The translations under genes and the position numbers were made by a program. Source: Rapana venosa (taxonomy: Eukaryota > Mollusca > Gastropoda > Neogastropoda > Muricidae). From it: 64,000 nucleotides of DNA. The notes below the pieces were generated by a model. The model did no database searches. It saw only the letters and a list, made by a program, of their open reading frames with translations, and was not told where the DNA came from. This document shows, piece by piece, positions 11,586-22,790 of the stretch. The DNA lies in NCBI GenBank assembly GCA_028751875.1, contig CM054143.1:63432397-63496396 (forward strand), read 5' to 3'. Every line of letters starts with the position of its first letter. Position 1 is the first letter of the stretch.

Positions 11586-12226
11586 GTCATCTTAAGCGAC
11601 ATTGATTTGTTCATTTGGGGGCAGTCCACATTTTTACTTCAACTTGTTACAATTTTGTTCAAAAATCTTTTTTCTAACTTTCAGGCCTTTATGCAAATAG
11701 GTTATAAAAAGAAAGGGCAGACAATAATGAGCCAAGTAGTAATCTGTCCCTAGACAGGCGGCTTCATCCAAGTGAAGACTGTTGAAGACACACTGTACTG
11801 CTAGCTTACTAAGAAAAGTAACGTCTTCTTTACAGACTGAAACTGAGTGCATTCCAGGAAAAAATGGCTAGAAATGGATACTGCATTTGTGACAAAACGA
11901 TCTAAAATATTCATATTCTTTTCGAATATAAGTTTTTGAAACACCTTCCTGACATTCATGAAAATTTCTTGGTTAAGGTTTTCAGGAACAATATATTGCT
12001 ATGTGAAATCGCGTTGGCGTTATAATTATGTGATGGCATTCAACAGACTGCCTTCCCCAAGGCAAGAACATTTTCCCCTCCGTCTCTTATATCAGAACAG
12101 TTGTAATTGATTTTCAATAGTTTGATTCAGAGTTTTCTTCATTGTTTTACGTGATGTTGACTACATTGTTATGTAGATAGTTTTACAGTTCCATTGTTAC
12201 ATTACTTTCCTACAGTTCATACCCTC
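11586..12226. other. no gene recognised
   Basis: No gene seen. Positions 11771-11801 carry a diverged, internally deleted version of the 60-bp repeat unit found at 12325-12465. Confidence 0.4.
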
Positions 12227-12281
12227 TCTCTCTTTCTCTCTCTCTCCCCCCCTCTCTCTCTCTCTCGCTCGCTCGCTCACT
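12227..12281. repeat. (CT)n microsatellite
   Basis: CT-rich tract with a C run and (GCTC)n at its end. Confidence 0.9.
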
Positions 12282-12324
12282 CTAATGTCTAATCACTTTT
12301 TGTAATAGACATAATATAGAAGAA

Positions 12325-12465
12325 ACACACTGTACTGCCTGAAGTGAAGAGGTCAGTCAATCTGACCACAGGCTGCTGTTGAAGACACACTGGACTGCCT
12401 GAAGTGAAGAGGTCAGTCACCTGACCACAGGCTGCTGTTGAAGACACACTGGACTGCCTGAAGGA
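12325..12465. repeat. 60-bp tandem repeat, about 2.3 copies
   Basis: The word ACACACTGNACTGCCTGAAG starts at 12325, 12385 and 12444, giving a unit of 59-60 bp that includes GAAGAGGTCAGTCA and CTGACCACAGGCTGCTG. The two full units are almost identical. Confidence 0.9.
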
Positions 12466-12919
12466 GGTTTCTCAATACCTGCAGGCTCCTTTCATAGTTC
12501 ATGAAGAAGTCCAGTGATGGGGTGTCAGGATAGGTGATGAATGGTAACTGGGAAGGATGAAGGAGAGGTCACTCCATGTCCCCTATGATATACACAAGGC
12601 ATATCATTTCAGACCAGTGATGTAGACATCACATCGAAGAAACTGACTTGTTCTTCTTGTTGTTGCTGTGAATTCCCAAGCTTAACCCCTTGGGGTCACC
12701 CAGAGTATGCACTCTGACTCAGTCGTCCCACTTGGGAATCTCTATGGTACTGAAAGTACACAATGGATGAGAAGTGTATGTGTATGTATATTTCAAATAC
12801 CCCCAACCCCTAGGCAGCCATACTCCACCTTTACTTAAGAGCTTTTCATGGCTGAAAGCAGTCTCAACGTATCATTTTACAATATTTATGAAAGAAGACA
12901 AAGGAAGAATCATGGACAG

Positions 12920-14640
12920 ACTACATTAAGTAGAGAGAAGTCTTGGAGCCGCAGAGCAGAACCCGAAATCTTGCAGTGTCAAGATCATGAATGTGGAGGA
13001 ACAGCAGTGGGAGGATGAATATGCCACCACTCAAACTGTCGTTGACCTGCTGAATGACCATGGCCAGTGCTCTGGCTGTGGTGAAAAAACATTGCCAGAG
13101 CTTTCCGTATAGGGCAGCAAAGACCACGTTCAAGTGACCCTCGTCCCATCCTTGTCCAATTCTATCGGTGGATGGACAAGATGGCGGTGCTGGGTGATGG
13201 AGACCTGAGAGACAGCCTGAGGAGATGCGGTATTCGGTGGCCTCCGACCTCGCCACACAACAACCGGGACATGGTTGATTTCCACCGAGGGCAAGGGAAA
13301 ATAGCCTACATACGAAATGGAAAGCTGCAAGTCAGGGACAGACAACCAGCTGCTTCATCCAGGTATAGCACTGAATGGCACTACACCCAAAAGGATAAAG
13401 GACATGTGGAGAACTGGCCACAACTACAGCCAGGCCAGAGAAATAGACGGTCCTGGAAGACAGAAAACCTGCATGTCAACGGACCTATGTCAAGAAGGGT
13501 TTATGGTAACCAGAATGGCCACCAACCAAGCAGGTTCGAGGTCAGCAAGATCCCCGAAGACAGCATGAACTGGTCTGAAGAGAGACATTATAACAAGTTC
13601 AGTTCATCACAGCATCGCCACCAGCTGATGCCCTGGCAATCAGAGGAGAGGAGGAACATTACAAAAGGCTACTCGAATAGCAGAGAGACACATGGAAGAT
13701 GGAATGACAGATGGGGTGACAGACCAAGAGACTGGAAGAACACTCAATATCCAGAGGCAAGGAGAACATCCATCATACCAGTGGTTCCCGGAATCCAGTC
13801 ATACAGCAAAGCAACAAGATATGGAAGGCCCTCACAATCTTACACCACGCCAGACCACAGAAGGGTGGTCATGTTGAAAAACAACCAGAGGGACCCCAGT
13901 GCCTCAAAAGTCATTAAAGCAGGAACCCAGCTGCGGGAACAACAGGAGAGATCCTGTCAGACAGACTGTCAGCCCTGCCGAGGCTGAGGATCACAGTGAC
14001 TCTGACAATCATGACAATGACAGACTGAACCTGCTGGACAAGGATGACGAGCACTCTGATCTAGGAACAGATTGCAGTAGAGACCTGGTGTATATAGAAA
14101 ACTTTGGGCAAACATCTGGTTGACAGACAAGACAGTGACAGTGATGACAGTGTTATGGTAGAAGGAGATATACTGATAATGTTACAGACTTCAGAAGAGA
14201 GGAAGAGATCACTGATCTCTTAACCATATTGAGATTCTTAGGAACAATGACAAAAAGCAAGAAGCAGATGACAATAGCGAACCTCAACAAAATACAGAAC
14301 AATATAGCAAGGACAAGGTATGTGACAGATAAAAGGAGACAAACAATTTTAACACAGGAAACCTACAATGACCAGACATGACTACTGACCAACTCCCAGA
14401 ACAGAGCAGGAACTCTGAAGTTATAGGTATGGTGAAACAACCACAAAAAACAAAAACACTAGGTCTTCTGTGTGAACACTAGGTCAAAGACGTCTCTAGC
14501 ACTGGACTAAAAAGTCATAGAGGAGTTAAAACCTCTGCAAGGTCCGGTAGTCAAAACAACATCGTTGACTCATTCAGAAAAGTGCAAGCACACAAACAGT
14601 CAAAGGCTTTAGACAAACAGTCCCATAATTATGTCTCAGT
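12920..14640 (+). mobile_element. probable ORF1 of a CR1/Jockey-like LINE
   Basis: The longest open frame, 13172-13987, encodes 271 residues that are strongly hydrophilic and rich in Arg, Gln, Asn, Ser, His and Trp. This composition suits a nucleic-acid-binding ORF1. Upstream, another frame starting at 12987 (MNVEEQQWEDEYATTQ, with a CSGC pair) appears to be its N-terminal part, separated by a frameshift. Downstream frames to about 14640 are acidic and broken. A LINE endonuclease N-terminus in the same orientation follows at 14790-15050, so ORF1 of the same element is the best reading. I do not recognise a specific domain. A host exon is a weaker alternative. Confidence 0.4.
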
Positions 14641-14789
14641 CTGAGCAGGAAGCAAATGAGATTCCATGCACTAGTACATAGGGCTCAGCCAGGCCACAAT
14701 ACCCAAGAAGCAGCACATAAGAAAACATGTACATGACGTGGAACATGATACAGCTATATTACAAGTAAAAAGTTCAGCAACTCAATCAG

Positions 14790-15050
14790 CTATTTTTGTA
14801 AAATTATAGTGTAAATAGTTATTGAGTCAAACTTCTAAACTGGTAAATGGCCTCTTACCAAAGCTAGAAAATGACCACTTTGCAAATTTAATTCTTTCTT
14901 ACAATTTTGTGTGCTTGACAGAAACTTTTTTCTTGCTAATGATTTTGATTCTCCTATTTTCAAAGATCATATTATCTTAACGTCAAAGGCCAAAAAACTG
15001 TCTTGGAAAGGACGGTATTGAGGGGGTGTCATTGTTGTGTCATTTCAAAG
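14790..15050 (+). mobile_element. CR1/Jockey-like LINE, endonuclease N-terminus
   Basis: The plus strand reads SYNFVCLTETFFLANDFDSP, allowing one frame change, followed by HIILTSKAKKLSWKGRY and GGVIVV. This is the pattern of the first third of an apurinic-like endonuclease, where the Glu of the TETF word is the metal-binding residue. The element is cut off by SINE 2 at about 15055. Confidence 0.55.
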
Positions 15051-15054
15051 TTAT

Positions 15055-15266
15055 TCAGCGCGCGTAAAAGAACCCACAGCAACAAGAGAGTTGTCCCTGG
15101 CAAAATTCTTAGAAAAAAGTCACTCTGATAGGGAAACAAATGCTGTTGCAGACAAAAAAAGGGTGGCTGCTCTTGTGGCGGTGTGCTCTCCCCGAGGAGA
15201 GCAGCCCGAATTTCACGCAGAGAAATCTCGTGACTTAAAGTGGTATAAATAAATAAATAAACTATG
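15055..15266 (+). mobile_element. SINE family 2 (putative)
   Basis: A 200-bp segment starting at GCGCGTAAAAGAACCCAC and ending in an (AAAT)n tail resembles dispersed short repeats familiar from gastropod DNA. That recollection is general knowledge and was not checked by a search. It breaks the LINE endonuclease upstream. No clear box A or box B was seen, so its promoter class is unknown. Confidence 0.5.
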
Positions 15267-15505
15267 GTAAGCGTTAAAAAGGGTACTACACATAAAACAG
15301 CAAAGGGGGAAAAGCAGTTTTACAATTAAATAAGGTGTTCGAAAAGTATAAAAAGATGACCTTGAATGTATTCTTTAAAAATGTTGACACTAAAATTCGG
15401 TCAATATTCATCAGAAATTATGGGGAATGCAGAGATCAGCGCATGTAGAAAAAATTCATTTAATGGCAAGTAAACGATTACTGGTGGAACCCCTACAAAA
15501 AAGAT
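15267..15505 (+). mobile_element. LINE C-terminus relic, copy 2, left half
   Basis: Plus-strand pieces KAVLQLNKVFEKYKKMTLNV and HVEKIHLMASKRLL match the stretch just before the KRFLGVP word of the local LINE family (compare 19700-19800, ENVHMCACKRFLEVP). The match stops near 15505 where RTE sequence begins, and resumes at 18432. I infer one LINE copy split by the RTE insertion. Confidence 0.6.
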
Positions 15506-18431
15506 CAGAGGAAGGGACTACATCACCATCGCAACGTGGAACGTCAGAAGTCTGGCCCAAACAGGCAAACTCCAAGAACTGCTATACGAGCTGGACAGGT
15601 ACACCTGGCATCTGGTAGGTCTCTGTGAGGTCAGGTGGAAAGAGCACGGTGAACACCATACTGACGAGGGTCATATGCTCTACTATAGCGGGGAGCAGGA
15701 CAAGCATATCAATGGCGTAGGCATGCTTGTCAACAAGAACATCAAGAACTCGGTAATAGGATACTACCCATAAACAGCCGGCTTATGGCCATCCGCCTCA
15801 GGGCAGCCCCATTCAACATCACAGTGATTCAAGCCTACGCACCAACAACGGATCACGATGATGAAGTCGTAGAGGAATTCTACAACCAACTACAGGGCAT
15901 CATCGATAAGATGAACAAGAAAGACATCCTGATCATCCAGGGAGACTGGAACGCCAAGGTGGGCGGAGACGCACTGAAAGACTGGAGCAAATTCTGCGGT
16001 CCCTCCTGTAATGCAGTCACCAATGAGCGAGGACTCCGACTACTGGAATTTGCCAGCTACAACGACACGGTGCTCGCCAATACCTTGGAGAACACAAGGC
16101 ATCCCGACTCTGGACATGGCATGCACCCAATGGGATCCATCACAACCAGATTGACTACATCCTGGTGCAGAACCGGTTTCGATCTGGGATCAACAGAGCC
16201 AAGACGAGGACATTCCCGGTGCAGACATGGGGAGCGATCATGACCTCGTGCTCCTGAACTTTAGAGTCCGATGAAGAAGACCAATAAGACAAAGAACGCC
16301 AGACTCAAGTTCAACCTGGACAAACTGAAGGACCCACCATCGCCGAGTCCTTCCAAGCAACAATAGATGGGAAATTCGCACCACTGCTGGCACTTGAAGA
16401 AGATGCCGAAACGATGACCACCAGTTTTAACACAGTGATGACTGAGACAGCAAGCATACTTCTTGGCAAACATCGCCGAAAAACACAACCATGGGTCACA
16501 GATGAAATCTTGAATATGTGTGACAAAAGACGAGACCTGAAGAAGAGCAAGAACACTACAGGAGGAGCAGTTGAGTACAGAGAAGTAAACAAGAAGATCA
16601 GGAGAGACATGAGGAAGACCAAGGAGGAATGGATAGAGAAACAAGTACAGAAATCGAAGAGAGGCCTGACAAAGAATAATAGCAGAAGAGCATACCAGAT
16701 TGTGAAAGAGCTCACCAAACAGAAACAGGCAAGAGTCAGTAACATCCAGGACAAAGAAGGGAATTGCCTAACAGAAAAGAAGGAAATCGTTGGCAGATGG
16801 ACGGAATACTGTTCCGAACTCTACAATCATCAGACGCTAGGCGACCCCAGCGTTCTTGCAAGCCAACCCATCGAATAAAGACAACTTTCCAATTCTACGC
16901 GAGAAGTAGAAGTAGCAATTAGATCGCTGAAGAAAGGAAAATCAGCAGGAATCGACAACACCCAGCAGAGCTGATCCAACACGGGGGAGAAGCAGTGACA
17001 GACATCCTTACAAGTATCTGCAACAAGATCTGGCAGACCGGAGAGTGGCCTACACCATGGACCCAATCACTCATCATCACTCCCCAAGAAAGGAAATCTC
17101 CAGCAGTGCCAAAACTACAGGACAATCAGCCTCATAAGTCATGCCAGTAAAGTCATGCTGAAAGTGATCCTGAACAGGCTGAAACCACAGGCAGAAGAGA
17201 TCATCGCCGAAGAGCAGGCCGGTTTCCACCCAAAAGAAGCACCACAGAACAGATATTCAACCTGAGGGTTCTGTGTGAAAATACAGCCAGCATCAACAAG
17301 ACATCTTCCACGTCTTCGTTGATTTTAAGAAGGCCTTCGATAGAGTATGGCATGACGCTCTGTGGGCCACCATGAACAAATTCAACATGGGCCAGAAGCT
17401 GATCCACACCATCAAGGAATTCTACTCAAAGGCCACCAGTGCAGTACTCGTACAGGGCACGGTAGGGGAATGGTTCCCTACCTCAGTTGGGGTCCGACAG
17501 GGATGTCTGCTGTCGCCGACACTATTTAACATTTTCCTCGAACGCATCATGACTGACGCCTTGGAAGACCACACAGCACAGTCAGCATTGGAGGGCGAAC
17601 AATCACCAACCTCAGGTTTGCCGATGACATTGACGTCTGGCAGGAAATGAAGAGGAACTGGCCAACCTAGTGAAGAAACTGTACGAAATATCCTCACGAT
17701 AAAGGCATGGAAATCAGTGCCGAAAAAAACCAAGCTCATGACAAACAGTGCCCAGCCAATCACCACCAAGATCACTCTCAGCGGAAAAGAACTGGAGACA
17801 GTTGACCATTTCAAGTACCTTGGAGCCATCATAAGTGAGAGGATCGAAGACCGAAATCCTAGCAAGAGCGGCACAAACAGCAGCAGCAATGGCAAGACTG
17901 AAGACCATATGGAAAAGACAGAAACATCCCTCTCGGAACCAAGGTAAAGTTTCTAAACGCGCTAGTCACCTCAATCATGCTTTAACGCATGTGAGGCATG
18001 GACATTAAAACGCAGACCTACAAAGGAGGATCCAAGCAGTAGAAATGAGATGCCTCAGAAGGCTCCTTGCATCTCATACAAGGACATGTCACCAACAAAT
18101 GAAGTCCGCAGAATGATCACTCGACAGGTGCGGACTATGAAGACCTACTGACCACGGCGAAAAAGAGGAAACTCAGATGGTATGGGCACGTAACACGCTT
18201 AGAAGGACTTGCAAAGACCATCCTGCAAGGAACAGTCCAGGGGAAGAGAAGACGGGGCAGACAGAGGAGAAAGTGGGCCGACGACATCCGTGATTGGACA
18301 GGGGAGGACTTCAGTGTCACCCAGGCACTTGCCCACGACCGCGCTAAGTGGAGCCAGCTGGTCCACCGTTCGTCCACCATGCAGCGCCCCCACGACCCTG
18401 GCGGGTTACGGGACCAGTGAACAGTGAAGTG
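15506..18431 (+). mobile_element. nearly complete RTE-type LINE, ORF2 decayed
   Basis: This is the most complete RTE copy in the window. The endonuclease (15520-16270) shows ATWNVRSL, LCEVRW, QAYAPT, GDWNAKVG and GSDHDLV in shifting frames. The linker (16414-16878) is an open 154-codon stretch rich in Lys and Glu. The polymerase (16900-17650) shows SAGIDN, FVDFKKAFDRVWHD, GVRQGCLLSP and FADDIDVW. The C-terminal part (17690-18420) includes FKYLGAIIS, RKLRWYGHVTR and TILQGTVQG, and ends LRDQ-stop at about 18420. At least five frameshifts make it inactive. A diverged repeat of its target (AAACGATTNCT) lies at both ends. Confidence 0.85.
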
Positions 18432-19160
18432 AAACGATTTCTAGGAGTCCCTGCAAGAGCACCAAATAAGATGGTTTATGGCGAGCTTGGAAGATATTTC
18501 TTATGTATAAATTCTTGAGTTAATTACTTCAGCTACTGGTTAAAACTGTTACAGATGGATAAGAATAGATTAACCCATAAGGCTTACACGATGCTTTTTT
18601 AATTAGATAGATCTGGAAAAGATTGTTGGGCTACAAGAGTAAGAGAAATTTGTGTGAGACTGGATTTAATATTGTATGGATGCAGCAATATTGGGGATGT
18701 AAAAATGTTATGTGTGCATTTAAACAGAGGCTAATTGGTTTATTTATCCAGGGATGGGATGGAATCATCAGAGACCGTAAAAGGTATGATGTATATCGAT
18801 AATTTAAATCAGTTTTTGAACAAGAAAAATATGTATGTGATAAGGAGACATATTGTTTCCGTGTTGCCATCACCCAGTTGAGATTGAATGTACTCCCGCT
18901 TAAGAATAACGTAAATCGATACAGTGAGGCAACACAGGATAAAAACTGTCCATTCTGCAAAGACAAAGCTGAAAACAAGCACCATTTTATTTTTGACTGT
19001 TGCCTCTATAAAGACTTGATGGATACATTTTTAAAAGAATCAGTAAATGTTCCTGTACATGTGCTTTTGAAAGCAAGAAATAGAAATCACAGACACAATT
19101 TGTCCAGATTTGTTTTCCACGCAATAAATAGGAGGCAACGTACAATTCTATGAACCCCTC
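18432..19160 (+). mobile_element. LINE C-terminus relic, copy 2, right half
   Basis: Starts KRFLGVPARAPNKMVYGELG and continues in broken frames to an open stretch at 18878-19153 that contains NCPFCKDKAENKHHFIFDC, a CX2C...H...C zinc-finger-like motif, and ends RRQRTIL-stop. It is the C-terminus and stop of the LINE whose left half lies at 15267-15505. A 3' UTR with a (TTTGA)n-like run follows at 19200-19225. Confidence 0.7.
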
Positions 19161-19559
19161 TAAAGAAGATGAAAATAATATTTTGTCGGTTTACATTGAT
19201 GCATTTACTCATTTGATTTGATTTGATGTTTTGAAAAGGTGCTTGTTGCTTTTAGCTTTTCTGATATGCTACAAAGTGCAGATTAATACTTTCATGATTA
19301 CGAAGATCGTAAATTGCCATTTCATGTTATACACATTTTGTCCTAACATGTCGATGCATTGTGGCCAAAGGCTAAAGTACATTAAAATCTGTGAGTTCTT
19401 GAGTTCTCTCTGTAATAATAACTGATATTACCTTTAACATTCGAAGAGGACGAGATTTTATCCTTGTTCTTTTCCCTTAAGGGGAGAGGTGAATGTACAT
19501 GAAGCCATTTCATAGTTCAGAGTTCTTTCTCTCTCTCAAGTAGTGAATAGTTATTGTTA
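19161..19559. other. probable LINE 3' UTR and unassigned sequence
   Basis: AT-rich sequence between two LINE copies. It includes a TTTGATTTGATTTGAT run near 19212 that may be the 3' tail of copy 2. No gene seen. Confidence 0.4.
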
Positions 19560-20500
19560 TTTAGGATTTAAATTTACAACGAGAAATGGTATACTGCATT
19601 TAACAACAAAAGGCAATAAGGTAATAGCTCAGCTTAATAGAGTATTTTTTTAAATGACAGCGAACACTTATTTCACAATTTTCGATACGAAAATACAACC
19701 AATGTTGCTGTATGCTGCATAAATTTGGGGAATAAATAGGTTAGAACACAAAGAAAATGTGCATATGTGTGCATGTAAAAGGTTTCTAGAAGTGCCAACC
19801 AAAACAGCCAACAAAATGGTGTATGGAGACTTGGGTAGGTATCTACTTTATACACATTCATTCGTTACCTACCTAAGATATTGGTTTAGATTATTAGAGG
19901 TGAATGCAGAATGGTTACCGTATAAGGCCTATCATAGGTTACTACAATTAGACAGTATTGGGAAGCAGTACTGGTATCAAAAATAAGAGAAATATTCTGC
20001 ATGACTAGCAAGGTGTTGGGGATGTAAAAATGTGTCTGCATATATTTAAACACAGGCTTGTGAATATGTTTATTCAAGAATGGACAGGCACTCTCAGAGA
20101 ATGTGATAGATATCAACCTTACATTTCATTTAAGGCAATATTTGAAATAGAGCAATATATAATATATTCTAGATATGAACTGATATTGCTTTCGTGTTGC
20201 TATTTTCGTGTTAGATTTAACGTTCTCCACCCCTACCCCTCCTAAAAAATAGTACATGCTACAAGGGTTCTAACCATGATAAAGCTTGTCCATTTTTTAA
20301 AAAATCATGTCGAAGATGAACAGAACTTTTTGTTTGCCTGTCCTATGTGTGATGATTTTAGGCTTAAATTTCCAAAGGAATCGAGAGGACTTCCTCTGCA
20401 CATATTGTAAAGAGCCACAAATGCTACGCACGGACATAATTTCTCAAAGTATGCGTTCCATGCAATCAGCAGACGGAAGAAAATATTGTAGGACAATAAG
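19560..20500 (+). mobile_element. LINE C-terminus relic, copy 3
   Basis: A third copy of the same C-terminal domain. A region matching the pre-finger domain is followed by KRFLEVPTKTANKMVYGDLG at about 19780, an open stretch to 19986, then broken frames and a finger remnant at about 20285-20345 (ACPFF, VEDEQNFLFAC). It ends HAISRRKKIL-stop at about 20490. The first finger Cys pair is degraded (CPFF instead of CPFC). Confidence 0.7.
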
Positions 20501-20583
20501 CTGAGCGTGATCTATGCTTCTATATGGCTGTACCTACCTATTGAATGGGACATCACCTTTTTTCCCCCTTTCATTTTCTGCAG

Positions 20584-20725
20584 AACCGGCAACCAGCTCG
20601 TTAGGGTTAACCAGGGTTACCGTGACTGTGCAGCACTGGTTTCCAATCCCCATCTCTGCCCTGATAACTACCTCAACACTCACTTCATGGGAAATGGACA
20701 TTACACATGTTTTCTTAGAGTCTAA
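20584..20725 (+). CDS. possible terminal exon, unknown protein
   Basis: After a pyrimidine-rich tract ending in TTTTCTGCAG (AG at 20582-20583), a phase-1 frame reads TGNQLVRVNQGYRDCAALVS and continues with two more cysteines to a TAA at 20723. It is protein-like and sits between two LINE copies without matching either. I do not recognise it, and a chance frame is quite possible. Confidence 0.2.
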
Positions 20726-20899
20726 TAACTTTTGATTGGTTTGCTGTATATTTGAAAGTACATTTCTGCTTTTGGTCTTGTTCTATTTGTGAAAAAGATT
20801 GGTTCATCGGTGTGCAGCAACATGTGGCGAATAGCCTGTGGTGCAGACTGTTACATTTCTGCATCCAAGAACAAACAAAATAATGACGAAGAAAGACAC

Positions 20900-21290
20900 C
20901 GTTAGTTGCAAATGCTGTTTTTAAGTATGTAAACAGAAGGAAGACATAATTGCTCAAGACCTGAGATAAAATAGCTACTACACAATTAAGATTTGGTGTA
21001 CTTCCGATCAATAATAATGTACATGACATAGTGAATCTGCTCCGGACAGAAGTTGTTCGTTTTGTAGTAATCAAGTTGAAAATGAACACCATCTGTTGTC
21101 TGACCGCATCCTTTACGAAGTCTTTCGAGACATATTTCTTGAGGAATCGTCACCAGTATCTATACTCTGCTTAAATCGTCAAATGAAAATCGTAGGCATA
21201 ATGTATCCAGATATGTTTTTTGCCTGCAATCAACAGGAGGAAGACTGTACTTGTCTTACAATAATAGCAGGCAGCTGAAACTGGCTTATT
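20900..21290 (+). mobile_element. LINE C-terminus relic, copy 4
   Basis: Broken plus frames read ATTQLRFGVLPINNNV, then a finger-like FCSNQVENEHHLL and FRDIFLEESSPV. These match ITQLRLNVLPLKNNV, FCKDKAENKHHFI and DTFLKESVNVPV of copy 2. Only the last third of the domain is kept. Confidence 0.65.
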
Positions 21291-21457
21291 GTTTGTTAAA
21301 TTAATGTCAACTGATAAGAACTTGACATTGTAACTTTATTATCAATACACAATTCATTTGTTCTGCCTTAATGTGAAAATGCATACAAATTATATTGCCC
21401 CCCCCCCCCACCCACGTCCCACCTTCACCTTTTTATGAATGCTTGGTACTGAGAACT

Positions 21458-21460
<3 letters not shown>

Positions 21461-21542
<82 letters not shown>

Positions 21543-21632
21543 GTAAGTAAGTAAGTCTTCAATTTTAACGTCTTTCCACTTAAAGTGATACCAGACGATC
21601 CTTAAATAGGAGACTGGATATGTGAGATAGAG

Positions 21633-21716
<84 letters not shown>

Positions 21717-21718
21717 TC
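21461..21718. repeat. compound repeat: (GT)n, (AAGT)n, 50-bp core, (GA)n
   Basis: A GT tract (about 21461-21540) runs into (AAGT)4, then the word CTTCAATTTTAACGTCTTTC with a further 30 bases, then a GA tract (about 21638-21718). The core read on the minus strand, ending in (ACTT)n, looks like the 3' tail of a retroelement. Confidence 0.7.
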
Positions 21719-21869
21719 GATCTACTCTTTGTGTGTGAGTGTGCGTGGGCGTCCCTACATGCATGCGCGCTCGTGTGTGTAATAAATAGTAATAACAATG
21801 GAAATAGTATTCTTTAACATGAACAAATCAAGAACAGAAATTAAAAAAAAAATGAAATTAAAAAAATAA

Positions 21870-22200
21870 CTACAATAACTACAATAAATGCCCTATAGGG
21901 CTTAACAATAAACCCTTAGCAATATCAATTGTTAACTTAACATTGTTCAAAATTTCTTCAATGGAATTCTCAGAAAAGGCAGGGAGATGAGGTTTTAGCT
22001 TCTCACATTCAAGTATGATATGAGTATTTGAAATATATTCACCACATAAGCATTTAACATCCTTGCTGAATTTTGTTGTAAATGCATTTAATCTTATCCT
22101 AAAAAATAAGGCCTTGAGTTGTCTTTCTTTTACAGCATTTGTATGAATCTCTAAGTCTTCAATGTATTCAACTACACTATTCACACTCAGAGTTGAATGT
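21870..22200 (-). mobile_element. I-like LINE, C-terminal tail after RNase H
   Basis: A 101-codon minus frame contains RQLKALFFRIRLNAFTTKF, then CLCGEYISNTHIILEC, a CXC...H...C finger-like motif, and ends LLSPIGHLL-stop. It is the tail of the element whose RNase H lies at 22229-22786. The two frames differ by one base, and the change falls at a run of seven T (plus strand, near 22233). A second copy of this tail lies at 60930-61170. Confidence 0.7.
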
Positions 22201-22228
22201 GAAAGCCGATTGTTTTGCTGATACTTTT

Positions 22229-22790
22229 CTATATTTTTTTAAAGGATGCTTCTTCTAACAACCGATAACCCTCTGCAATGGATAGAGGGACATGCAATAC
22301 TATAGACCCCTTTTCATTACGTGCACCTTTCTTTGCAGCCCTATCAGCCCACTCATTAGAAAACAATCCTATATGTGAAGGAATCCAGCAAAAGGAAACA
22401 TGAATTCCTCTTAAACGCAGAAGATTTATGAAGTATTTGACGTCAAGTATAAGTTTAGCTGATTGCTTATAAGTTATAGACTTTAAGGCATATAATACTG
22501 ATATTGAATCCACACAAAGTAATATATGAAAGAAAGAGTATGGATGATCTAAAATGAAATTCAAAGCCATGAGAATAGCGATCAGTTCAGCTGTAAAAAC
22601 AGATCGATTTTTACCAACATGATATGACTTTTCTATTTTTAGTGTCGGTATGACGAATGCTGAACCTGCTTGATGGTTGTCTAAAAGTGAGCCATCTGTA
22701 TAAATTTTAAGACAATGACAGTAATTTTGTTGTAAATGTGCATGAACATTAACTGCCATTATATTTGGATTTTCATTCTTTTTCATGTTG
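22229..22790 (-). mobile_element. I-like LINE, RNase H domain
   Basis: A 185-codon open frame carries a complete RNase H signature: Asp31 in IYTDGS, Glu67 in TAELIA, Asp93 in CVDS, His138 in IPSHIG and Asp148 in EWADRA. RNase H of this type removes RNA from the RNA-DNA hybrid during retrotransposition and is found at the end of ORF2 in I, Nimb and related LINE clades. The polymerase upstream is missing (5' truncation near 22790), so the copy is not autonomous. A decayed sister copy is at 38230-39080. Confidence 0.8.

Noticed and set aside
21390..21798. Open frames of Ser/Leu and Thr/His repeats
   Set aside because: Translations of GA and GT microsatellites.
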